Of a stretch of 46,806 bases of DNA, positions 1-9,008 are shown piece by piece (within the stretch, counting starts at the first letter, position 1; each line of letters begins with the position of its first letter). The stretch comes from a virus: positions 1 through 46,806 of the IMG/VR virus record IMGVR_UViG_3300025887_000036; one strand, 5' to 3'. Position numbers and translations under genes: made by a program. The notes under the pieces are model-generated. The model was not told the DNA's origin and did not search any database. It was given only the letters and a program-made list of their open reading frames with translations.

Positions 1-3000
1 GATAATACTGGGGATATAGTATTCTCATTAGGGAACACAGCAACTAATCAAATAACTGAAGGTCAACAAGATAAAGTTCTTTTATTGAATACCGATAGAA
101 CAATAGTGGTACCAAGTTTAACAACAACCTTAATTAGTAATGAAACTACTGGTAGGGTATTAATTACTAGGGAATACTTAACAGATAACTACACGGCAAG
201 TTCAGGGGATACTATTAATACTGATGATTACATCACTGGAACTACATTTAATGTAAGTACTGGTGATTTAACATTAACTAGATTATCAGGTGGAACTATT
301 GTTGAAAACCTTGATGGTAGATATAGTCTTACTGGACACACTCATATCGGCTTATCAGATGATTACACCACTGGGGCTACATTTAACACCTCTGATGGTA
401 TTATTGAATTTACTAGATTAAGTGGTGATACATATAACGTTGATTTAGATGGTAGATATTTAACTATCTCAGCTTCAACCATATTAAATACAGATGATTA
501 TTTAACAGGTGGTACATTTAATGAATTAACTGGTGATTTAGATTTAAATTTATTATCTGGAAGTACAGTTACAATAAACCTTGACGACAGATACGCTCTA
601 ACGGGGCATACTCATATTGGTTTATCAGATGATTATTTAACTGACCATACATTTAACACTTCAAATGGTTTATTTGAAAGTACATTACAATCAGGTGGTA
701 CAGTTTCAGTTAACCTTGATGGTAGGTATTTGCCATTATCAGCTACAACTGGTGATGATTATACTACTGGAACTACATTTAACCCTTCAAGTGGTATTAT
801 TGAATTTACTAGGTTAAGTGGTGGAACATATAATACTGATTTAGGTTTCACTTCTGGTGATACAAGTAATTGGGATACAGCATACAATGATTCAATTACT
901 GGGATGACTGTTACGGGTAGTGCAACTAAAACTATAACTCTTCAACAAAAAGATGGTAGTACCTTAACAGCTAATTTCACTGATAGTACAGGTGGTGTAG
1001 GTGGTTCAGGTGACGTAGTTACAGGAATGACATTTAACACTTTAAATGGTGAATTAACGTTAAGAACATTATCAGGTGATACAATAACCGAAGATTTAGA
1101 TGGTAGATATTTAACTGGATTTACTGAAACACCAAATACAGATGATTATTTAGTTTCTGGTGATTTTGATGAATTAACTGGTGATTTAGATTTAAATTTA
1201 TTATCTGGAAGTACAGTTACAATAAACCTTGATGATAGATATAGCCTAACAGGACATACTCATATTGGTTTATCAGATGATTATTTAACAGGTGGTACAT
1301 TTAATGAATTAACTGGTGATTTAGATTTAAATCTTCAATCAGGCTCAACGGTTACTATTAATTTAGATGATAGATATTTAACTGGGTTTACTGAAACACC
1401 AAATACAGATGATTATTTAACAGGTGGTACATTTAATGTAAGTACTGGGGATTTAGATTTAAACCTTCAATCAGGTTCAACGGTTACAATTAATTTAGAT
1501 GATAGATACAGCCTTACTGGGCATACTCATACAATATCTGAAATAACTGATTACATACCAACGGATGATTATACTACTGGAACTACATTTAATACAAATA
1601 CTGGTGAATTAGAATTTACTAGGTTAAGCGGTAATACGTATAGTGTTAATTTAGATGATAGATATAGTCTTACGGGGCATACTCATATTGGTTTATCAGA
1701 TGATTACTTAACAGGTCATACATTTAATACTTCAACTGGTTTATTTGAAAGTACACTTCAAAGTGGAAGCACTGTTTCGGTCAACCTTGATGGAAGATAT
1801 TCATTAACTGGACATACACATGTAGGTTTATCTGATGATTATTTAACTGGCGGTACTTTTAATACAAGTACTGGTGAATTGGATTTAAATTTATTATCTG
1901 GTAGTACAGTTACAATTAATTTAGATGATAGGTACAGTCTTACGGGACATACGCATGAGATATCTGATATAACTGATTTTACTGATAATTCAACTAATTG
2001 GGATATAGCTTATGATAACTCAATTACAGGTGCGACATTTAATACGGGTGACGGTGTTTTAACATTACATGATGTTGGTGATGATAATAATATTACCGTT
2101 GATTTAGATGGTAGATATTTAACTGGGTTTACTGAAACGCCAAATACAGATGATTATTTAACAAGTGGTACATTTAATGAATTAACTGGTGATTTAGATT
2201 TAAATCTTCAGTCAGGTTCAACTGTTTCTATTAATTTAGATGATAGATATTCATTAACAGGTCATACTCATATTGGTTTATCTGATGATTATTTAGTTTC
2301 TGGTGATTTTGATGTAAATACTGGTGATTTAGATTTAAATCTTCAGTCAGGTAGTACAGTTACCATTAATTTAGATGATAGATATAGCCTAACTGGACAT
2401 ACTCATATTGGTTTATCAGATGATTATTTAGTTTCTGGTGATTTTGATGTAAATACTGGTAATTTAGATTTAAATCTTCAATCAGGTAGTACAGTTACTA
2501 TTAATTTAGATGATAGATATTTAACTGGGTTTACTGAAACGCCAAATACAGATGATTATTTAGTTTCTGGTGATTTTAATGAATTAACTGGTAATTTAGA
2601 TTTAAATTTATTAAGTGGAAGTACAGTTTCTATTAATTTAGATGATAGATATAGTCTTACTGGACATACACATATTGGTTTATCTGATGATTATTTAACT
2701 GGTGGTACATTTAATGAATTAACTGGTGATTTAGATTTAAACCTTCAATCAGGTAGTACAGTTACCATAAACCTTGACGACAGATACGCTCTAACGGGGC
2801 ATACACATATTGGTTTATCAGATGATTATGTATCAAATAGTGATTTCAACACAACAAATGGTGATTTAACCCTTACTAGGGTCTCAGGTGGAACTATTGT
2901 TGAAAACCTTGATGGAAGGTACAGTCTTACGGGGCATACTCATGATTTTAATGAAATAACTAACACAGGTCATACTCATACAATATCCGAAATAACTGAT

Positions 3001-6000
3001 TATATACCAACAGATGATTATGTATCAAATGGTGATTTTAATACTGGAACTGGAGAAGTGACTTTAACTAGATTATCAGGTGGAACTGTTGTTTATGATT
3101 TAGATGGTAGATATTCATTAACAGGTCATACTCATATTGGTTTATCAGATGATTATTTAATAACTCATACATTTAATACTTCAACTGGTTTATTTGAAAG
3201 TACCTTACAATCAGGTTCAACTGTTTCAGTTAACCTTGATGGAAGATATAGCCTAACTGGACATACTCACATTGGTTTATCTGATGATTATTTAGTTTCT
3301 GGTGATTTTGATGTAAATACTGGGGATTTAGATTTAAACCTTCAATCAGGTTCAACAGTTACAATTAATTTAGATGATAGATACAGCCTTACTGGGCATA
3401 CTCATACAATATCTGAAATAACTGATTACATACCAACGGATGATTATACTACTGGAACTACATTTAATACAAATACTGGTGAATTAGAATTTACTAGGTT
3501 AAGTGGAAGTACGTATAGTGTTAATTTAGATGATAGATATTCATTAACTGGGCATACACATATAGGTTTATCAGATGATTATATTACTTCAGGTAATTTT
3601 AATACAGCAAATGGGGAGGTAACTCTTACTAGGGTCTCAGGTGGAACTGTTGTTTATGATTTAGATGGTAGGTATTTAAATACTTCGGCCTATACGGATA
3701 CTTTTGTAACTGGATTTACTTATAATGGTTTAACTAATACGTTTGATATTGAACGAAATGAAGATTTACCTGATTTAAGTGTTACATTAACCACTGTTAG
3801 TGGTTTAACTGTTAATGGTGACATTACTGTAACAGGTACTGGTATTTTTAATGAAGTTGTGGCGGTTAATGTTTCAGCAACAACAATAAACCCTGTTGAT
3901 TTTATACAATTTAACACTGGATATACTGGTAATACTATTGTTGAAGGTAGAATATATTGGGATGAAGATAATGGTACTTTAAGTTTGGGTATGCATGGCT
4001 CTAATGTACAACAACAAATTGGTGAAGAACTTTTTTATTACGTTAAAAATCAAAGTGGGGCCACTATTGAGAATGGTAGAGTTGTTTATGCAGCTGGAAC
4101 TTTAGGTTCTAGTGGTAAAATTCTTGGTGAATATATGATTGCTGATGGCACAATTCCAGTTAAATATACCTTGGGAATTGCAACTGAAGATATTATTAAT
4201 GGAGATGATGGATATGTAACTGATTTCGGTTTAGTTCGTGGTATAAACGCAACTGGTGCGCCTTATGGTGAAACTTGGAATGATGGTGATTTATTATGGG
4301 TTTCCCCAACAATTGTTGGTGGTTTAACTAACATCGAACCTATATCGCCTAACTTAAAAATTGAACTCGCAATTGTAATTCATAATGATGCTAACGGTAG
4401 TGTATTTGTTAGACCACATAGATACCCACACTTTTATGATTTACAAGAAACTACTTGGAGTGGTGGTAGTGAAAGTAATTTAGATATTATCCAATGGGAT
4501 AGCACGCTTTCAGGTTGGACCATAACAAACACCCCATCATTTATATCAATCAGTGCTACTTCAATAAGTGGTGACACAATATATAGTGGTGATACAAATT
4601 TAACTGAAATATTTAGTACAACAGGTCATACTCATATCGGTTTATCAGATGATTACTTAACTGGCCATACATTTAATACAAGCACTGGATTATTTGAAAG
4701 CACACTTCAAAGTGGTAGTACAGTTTCAGTTAATTTAGATGGGAGATATTCATTAACAGGTCATACACATGATTTTAATGAAATAACTAATACTGGTCAT
4801 ACACATACAATATCTGAAATAACTGATTATATACCAACAGATGATTATTTAACAGGTGGTACATTTAATGAATTAACTGGGGATTTAGATTTAAATTTAT
4901 TAAGTGGAAGTACAGTTTCCATTAATTTAGATGATAGATACAGTCTTACGGGTCATACTCATAATATGATAAGTAAAACCATTGACATTTACCCAACTGA
5001 CTTGATTGGTTCTGGGTCAACAAAAGACCAAGTAATTCAATACATCAATGCTTTATCACATGTTAAAACTGACGATAATTCAGATTTATGGTTTAAAGTC
5101 ATCCCTAATTATATGTTAGATTTTGGTAGTGAGGGTGATTTTACTGGTAGCCCTATGGCCTTGTCAATGTCAAGTGATGGGACTATATTATATTTAGGGT
5201 TACATAATAGTAATTGTACACAATATATATTATCAACGCCTTGGGATGTTACAACCGCAACTTTAACTGCTAGTACAGCAACTTTAGGTCAAGGTGGGGG
5301 TCTTCATGTATCACCTGATGGGTTACACATAACATATACTAATGGTGATGTAACTGATGGTACTGTTGAGATTTATAGTATGAGTACACCCCATGATTTA
5401 AGTTCGTTAACGTTAGTTAGTACAACTGCGTTCACACAAAATTTATTTCGTAATGAATTATTCATGACGGATGATGGGTTAAATTTATATACTAGCACTG
5501 GGTCAAATGTAAGGAGATATACATTAGCAACACCTTATAATTTTTCAGGTGTAATATTATCGGATAGTTGGAATTTTAACACGACTCATGGATTTACATT
5601 CTCTAATGATTTAAAAACTTTTTTTGTGTTTCAATCGGGTGAAAATTTAAGGCAATATAATTTAACTGTTGCTGGTGATTTAACCCCTGTAACATTGGGT
5701 AATTATAGTGCTGAAGTTGATTTTGATTTTGTTAGTGGTAATTTCTTGAAATGTCAAATTTCACCAAATGGTAAAAGATTTGTTGTTACCACGTATCTAT
5801 CAGCCCCAGATGTTTTTTCATTTGGGTTATCAACGGCAGATAATATTGGAGCGATAATTGAAGCGACTAACGCTGATATTGTAATTTATAGTGATTATTA
5901 TAGATTGAAAAATTACCCTTTAGGTTTAATATCTGGGGTAACAAGTAATGACATTGATGAAATCACTCAAATAAAAAATAATGATGTTACAACTTTAATT

Positions 6001-8949
6001 AACTTAGAAGAAATATCTAGGAATGATTACGTAACTGATGGGTCATTTAATCCAGCAAATGGGGAAGTAACCCTTACTAGGTTAAGTGGTGGAACTATTG
6101 TTTATGATTTAGATGGAAGGTATTCATTAACTGGACATACTCATACAATATCTGAAATAACTGATTATATACCAACTGATGATTATTTAACTTCTGGTAC
6201 ATTTAATGAATTAACTGGGGATTTAGACTTAAATTTATTAAGTGGAAGTACAGTTTCTATTAATTTAGATGATAGATACAGTCTTAATGACCACACACAC
6301 ATTGGTTTATCAGATGATTACTTAATAACTCATACATTTAATACAAGTACTGGTTTATTTGAAAGCACACTTCAAAGTGGTAGTACAGTTTCAGTTAACC
6401 TTGATGGAAGGTATTCATTAACTGGACATACTCATACAATATCTGAAATAACTGATTATATACCAACTGATGATTATGTATCAAGTGGGTCATTTAACAC
6501 ATCAAATGGAGAAGTAACTTTAACTAGATTAAGTGGTGGAACTATTGTTTATGATTTAGATGGAAGATATAGTCTTGATGACCACACTCACATTGGTTTA
6601 TCTGATGATTACTTAGTTTCTGGTGATTTTGATGTAAATACTGGTGATTTAGATTTAAATCTTAAGTCAGGTTCAACTGTTACAATTAATTTAGATGATA
6701 GATATAGTCTTACGGGGCATACTCATATAGGTTTATCGGATGATTACTTAACAACTCATACGTTTAATACAAGTACTGGTTTATTTGAAAGTACCTTACA
6801 ATCAGGTTCAACTGTTTCAGTTAACCTTGATGGAAGATATAGTCTTACAACTCATACACACATTGGTTTATCAGATGATTATTTAACTAGCGGTACGTTT
6901 AATGAATTAACTGGTGATTTAGATTTAAATTTATTAAGTGGAAGTACAGTTACCATTAATTTAGATGATAGATATTTGACTGATAGTACACTTCAAAGCG
7001 TATATGAAGCGTCTACACCTTCAACGATAACAACTGATGCAACTAGAGGTTCATTAAAACTTAAAAGAGGCGTTGGGGCTAGTGTGTACCCCCTAGAGAT
7101 ACAAAATAGTGCTGGTAATAGTAATTTTATAGTTAGAGATGATGGGTATTTTTCAGGTAATGGAGATATGTTTGTACTTGGAAATATAACTGCCCAAAAT
7201 AGTTTAATAACTACGAGTGTCAGTGGTTTTGGCGCAAATATAACTACTTTATTTATAAATGGAGGTGCTGGTGATTTAACTAGAGGTGGTGGTATAGGAT
7301 TTAAAAATAATGACGGTTCAATTTTTGGTGCAAATTACATTTTAAATAATAAATTCAGAATGGGTACCGTTACCGCTCACGATTGGGAATTTGTTAGGAC
7401 AAATGTTGCTGTTGGTGGTATTGATACTAATGGACTCTATTTAACTGGTAATATAAGAGCTAGTGGTGCAACACTATCTTCGTTGTCAACTCAAAATGAT
7501 GAATTAATCACATTGATGATTGATGGGAGTGGGGTTGTTGGTACAAGGGAGTTAGGTACTGGAGCTTTTGTAGCTAGTGGGGCAAGTAATACAGATAATT
7601 ATGTTATTTCTGGTGATTTTAACCCAGCAAATGGGGAAGTGACTTTAACAAGACTATCAGGTGGAACTGTTGTTTATGATTTAGATGGTAGGTATAGTCT
7701 TACGGGACATACACATGATTTTAATGAAATAACTAACACAGGTCACACTCATACAATATCCGAAATAACTGATTATGTACCAACAGATGATTATTTAACT
7801 TCTGGTACGTTTAATGAATTAACTGGTGATTTAGATTTAAATTTATTAAGTGGAAGTACAGTTTCTATTAATTTAGATGATAGGTATTCATTAACTGGTC
7901 ATACACATACAATATCTGAAATAACTGATTACATACCAACTGACGATTATTTAGTTTCTGGTACATTTAATGAGTTAACTGGAGATTTAGATTTAAATCT
8001 TCAATCAGGTTCAACAGTTTCAATTAATTTAGATGATAGATATTTAACTGGGTTTACTGAAATCGTAGAGTCAGTAATAAACCCTTTAGATTCTTATTTT
8101 GGAAATCGAGTTAAACCTGTTTCAGATAATGAAGGGTTTTATGTAGAAAGTGCTCTCAACAAAGCAACAGGATACCTTGTAAATAACACAGATACGGTTG
8201 GAAATGCCGCTTTATCAGGATTCAGAGCAGTTATTAATAATGACGCATTTGGAAAAGGTATTTATGTAGGAGTACAGAATAGTAATTATTACGCACCTTG
8301 GTTAAGAGAACGTGGTCATATTAACGGTAATGCTATAAATATTACAACTGGTGATAATACTGGTGATATAGTATTTTCATTAGGAAATACAGCTAGTGAT
8401 AATATCACAGAAGCAGCCCAAGATAAAGTACTTTTATTAAACACGGATAGAACAATTGTAGTTCCGAGTTTAACAACAACCTTAATTAGTAATGAAACTA
8501 CTGGTAGGGTATTAATTACTAGGGAATACTTAACAGATAACTACACAGCAAATTCGGGTATTGATGGTGTCTATTTACCATTATCAGGTGGGACGCTAAC
8601 TGGACCAGTAACAGGTACCACTTTCAATGTATCTAACGCATTGTTAGATTACCAGGAAAATGTAAATGTTGATACTGGCTCACCTAAAGTTATAGGTATA
8701 ATTTCTAAGTTAAGTTATGATGCAGTATTTTTTGATTATGTGGTTAAAAATGGTAGTAATCTTAGAGCTGGTATTGTTATGGCAGTCCATGATGGAACAT
8801 CTGTGACTTATACTGACACATCAACCTCAGATTTAGGTGATACTTCAGGTGTAAGCTTTACAGTTGATATCTCAGGTAATGATTTAAGATTAAATGCCAC
8901 CGTAACTACTGATAATTGGATAATAAAAGCATTGATAAGAGGAATTTAA
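1..8949 (+). CDS. Giant repetitive tail fibre protein, 5'-truncated by the window edge
   Basis: The frame is open from base 1, so the true start lies left of the window; the TTG at 85 is only the first possible start codon seen. At least 2,980 residues are encoded. Most of the protein is a repeat of about 45 residues: a DDYLTGGTFN-like strand, a GDLDLNL-like strand, an SGSTVTINLDDRY-like strand, then SLTGHTHIGLS. About 35 LDDRY/LDGRY units and about 30 HTH tripeptides are present. Non-repeat cassettes interrupt it near bases 3680-4620, 4960-6020 (propeller-like) and 6985-7580, and a terminal block covers 8050-8949. DGRY and HxH repeats are typical of trimeric phage fibres, and in T4 gp37 HxH motifs bind iron. 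The role inferred is host receptor binding at the tail. Adjacent repeats differ silently, so they are not fresh copies. Fibre identity is strong; receptor and exact position on the tail are unknown. Confidence 0.85.
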   Translation, partial: DNTGDIVFSLGNTATNQITEGQQDKVLLLNTDRTIVVPSLTTTLISNETTGRVLITREYLTDNYTASSGDTINTDDYITGTTFNVSTGDLTLTRLSGGTIVENLDGRYSLTGHTHIGLSDDYTTGATFNTSDGIIEFTRLSGDTYNVDLDGRYLTISASTILNTDDYLTGGTFNELTGDLDLNLLSGSTVTINLDDRYALTGHTHIGLSDDYLTDHTFNTSNGLFESTLQSGGTVSVNLDGRYLPLSATTGDDYTTGTTFNPSSGIIEFTRLSGGTYNTDLGFTSGDTSNWDTAYNDSITGMTVTGSATKTITLQQKDGSTLTANFTDSTGGVGGSGDVVTGMTFNTLNGELTLRTLSGDTITEDLDGRYLTGFTETPNTDDYLVSGDFDELTGDLDLNLLSGSTVTINLDDRYSLTGHTHIGLSDDYLTGGTFNELTGDLDLNLQSGSTVTINLDDRYLTGFTETPNTDDYLTGGTFNVSTGDLDLNLQSGSTVTINLDDRYSLTGHTHTISEITDYIPTDDYTTGTTFNTNTGELEFTRLSGNTYSVNLDDRYSLTGHTHIGLSDDYLTGHTFNTSTGLFESTLQSGSTVSVNLDGRYSLTGHTHVGLSDDYLTGGTFNTSTGELDLNLLSGSTVTINLDDRYSLTGHTHEISDITDFTDNSTNWDIAYDNSITGATFNTGDGVLTLHDVGDDNNITVDLDGRYLTGFTETPNTDDYLTSGTFNELTGDLDLNLQSGSTVSINLDDRYSLTGHTHIGLSDDYLVSGDFDVNTGDLDLNLQSGSTVTINLDDRYSLTGHTHIGLSDDYLVSGDFDVNTGNLDLNLQSGSTVTINLDDRYLTGFTETPNTDDYLVSGDFNELTGNLDLNLLSGSTVSINLDDRYSLTGHTHIGLSDDYLTGGTFNELTGDLDLNLQSGSTVTINLDDRYALTGHTHIGLSDDYVSNSDFNTTNGDLTLTRVSGGTIVENLDGRYSLTGHTHDFNEITNTGHTHTISEITDYIPTDDYVSNGDFNTGTGEVTLTRLSGGTVVYDLDGRYSLTGHTHIGLSDDYLITHTFNTSTGLFESTLQSGSTVSVNLDGRYSLTGHTHIGLSDDYLVSGDFDVNTGDLDLNLQSGSTVTINLDDRYSLTGHTHTISEITDYIPTDDYTTGTTFNTNTGELEFTRLSGSTYSVNLDDRYSLTGHTHIGLSDDYITSGNFNTANGEVTLTRVSGGTVVYDLDGRYLNTSAYTDTFVTGFTYNGLTNTFDIERNEDLPDLSVTLTTVSGLTVNGDITVTGTGIFNEVVAVNVSATTINPVDFIQFNTGYTGNTIVEGRIYWDEDNGTLSLGMHGSNVQQQIGEELFYYVKNQSGATIENGRVVYAAGTLGSSGKILGEYMIADGTIPVKYTLGIATEDIINGDDGYVTDFGLVRGINATGAPYGETWNDGDLLWVSPTIVGGLTNIEPISPNLKIELAIVIHNDANGSVFVRPHRYPHFYDLQETTWSGGSESNLDIIQWDSTLSGWTITNTPSFISISATSISGDTIYSGDTNLTEIFSTTGHTHIGLSDDYLTGHTFNTSTGLFESTLQSGSTVSVNLDGRYSLTGHTHDFNEITNTGHTHTISEITDYIPTDDYLTGGTFNELTGDLDLNLLSGSTVSINLDDRYSLTGHTHNMISKTIDIYPTDLIGSGSTKDQVIQYINALSHVKTDDNSDLWFKVIPNYMLDFGSEGDFTGSPMALSMSSDGTILYLGLHNSNCTQYILSTPWDVTTATLTASTATLGQGGGLHVSPDGLHITYTNGDVTDGTVEIYSMSTPHDLSSLTLVSTTAFTQNLFRNELFMTDDGLNLYTSTGSNVRRYTLATPYNFSGVILSDSWNFNTTHGFTFSNDLKTFFVFQSGENLRQYNLTVAGDLTPVTLGNYSAEVDFDFVSGNFLKCQISPNGKRFVVTTYLSAPDVFSFGLSTADNIGAIIEATNADIVIYSDYYRLKNYPLGLISGVTSNDIDEITQIKNNDVTTLINLEEISRNDYVTDGSFNPANGEVTLTRLSGGTIVYDLDGRYSLTGHTHTISEITDYIPTDDYLTSGTFNELTGDLDLNLLSGSTVSINLDDRYSLNDHTHIGLSDDYLITHTFNTSTGLFESTLQSGSTVSVNLDGRYSLTGHTHTISEITDYIPTDDYVSSGSFNTSNGEVTLTRLSGGTIVYDLDGRYSLDDHTHIGLSDDYLVSGDFDVNTGDLDLNLKSGSTVTINLDDRYSLTGHTHIGLSDDYLTTHTFNTSTGLFESTLQSGSTVSVNLDGRYSLTTHTHIGLSDDYLTSGTFNELTGDLDLNLLSGSTVTINLDDRYLTDSTLQSVYEASTPSTITTDATRGSLKLKRGVGASVYPLEIQNSAGNSNFIVRDDGYFSGNGDMFVLGNITAQNSLITTSVSGFGANITTLFINGGAGDLTRGGGIGFKNNDGSIFGANYILNNKFRMGTVTAHDWEFVRTNVAVGGIDTNGLYLTGNIRASGATLSSLSTQNDELITLMIDGSGVVGTRELGTGAFVASGASNTDNYVISGDFNPANGEVTLTRLSGGTVVYDLDGRYSLTGHTHDFNEITNTGHTHTISEITDYVPTDDYLTSGTFNELTGDLDLNLLSGSTVSINLDDRYSLTGHTHTISEITDYIPTDDYLVSGTFNELTGDLDLNLQSGSTVSINLDDRYLTGFTEIVESVINPLDSYFGNRVKPVSDNEGFYVESALNKATGYLVNNTDTVGNAALSGFRAVINNDAFGKGIYVGVQNSNYYAPWLRERGHINGNAINITTGDNTGDIVFSLGNTASDNITEAAQDKVLLLNTDRTIVVPSLTTTLISNETTGRVLITREYLTDNYTANSGIDGVYLPLSGGTLTGPVTGTTFNVSNALLDYQENVNVDTGSPKVIGIISKLSYDAVFFDYVVKNGSNLRAGIVMAVHDGTSVTYTDTSTSDLGDTSGVSFTVDISGNDLRLNATVTTDNWIIKALIRGI
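205..3690 (+). repeat. Tandem 135-bp coding repeat block 1 of the giant fibre
   Basis: About 23 consecutive units of roughly 135 bp encode a beta-strand-rich segment ending LDDRY or LDGRY, followed by a linker. Two linker classes alternate: LTGHTH plus IGLSDDY or ISEITDY, and LTGFTETPNTDDY. Units differ mainly at third codon positions. The same repeats resume at about 4620-4960, 6010-6985 and 7590-8060, and in the fibres at 14776-16527 and 29277-30647. Confidence 0.85.
5100..5860 (+). other. Beta-propeller-like cassette inside the giant fibre
   Basis: The encoded stretch holds about five blade-like repeats of 45-50 residues. Each has a turn such as SSDGTILYL, SPDGLHITY, TDDGLNLYT, SNDLKTFFV or SPNGKRFVV; several are followed by STPWDVTTATL-like segments (STPHDLSSLTL, ATPYNFSGVIL). 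The SPDG-plus-strand pattern is usual in WD40/YVTN-type propellers. It is flanked by GHTH fibre repeats in the same frame, so it reads as an inserted globular domain, perhaps a receptor-binding head. Confidence 0.6.
8050..8550 (+). repeat. Fibre cassette present three times in the window
   Basis: This coding block starts near INPLDSYFGNRVKPVSDNEG and ends near GRVLITREYLTDNY. A diverged copy lies at about 15190-15660 in the third fibre gene, and the last part of another copy opens the window at 1-205. About 80 nt are identical between the first-gene copies (near 110-195 and 8465-8545), which points to recombination between cassettes. Confidence 0.8.
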
Positions 8950-8960
8950 ATAATAAAGTT

Positions 8961-8977
8961 TATATTTATATATAATA
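8961..8977 (+). promoter_or_regulatory. Candidate phage promoter box (TATTTATATATAATA)
   Basis: This copy of the recurring TATTTATA box lies in the 59-bp gap between two fibre genes, about 31 bases before the ATG at 9009. Promoter function is inferred from recurrence only. Confidence 0.4.
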
Positions 8978-9008
8978 CCTTTGGATAGTTGGAAAAAGGA
9001 TTAAAAAT

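Noticed and set aside
205-3690. CRISPR-like array in the regular repeats
   Set aside because: The repeats are coding, in frame and unequal at silent positions, with no unique spacers; they encode a fibre shaft.
85-8949. Start codon of the giant fibre at 85
   Set aside because: The frame is open from base 1 and the upstream residues match the third fibre, so the gene starts outside the window.
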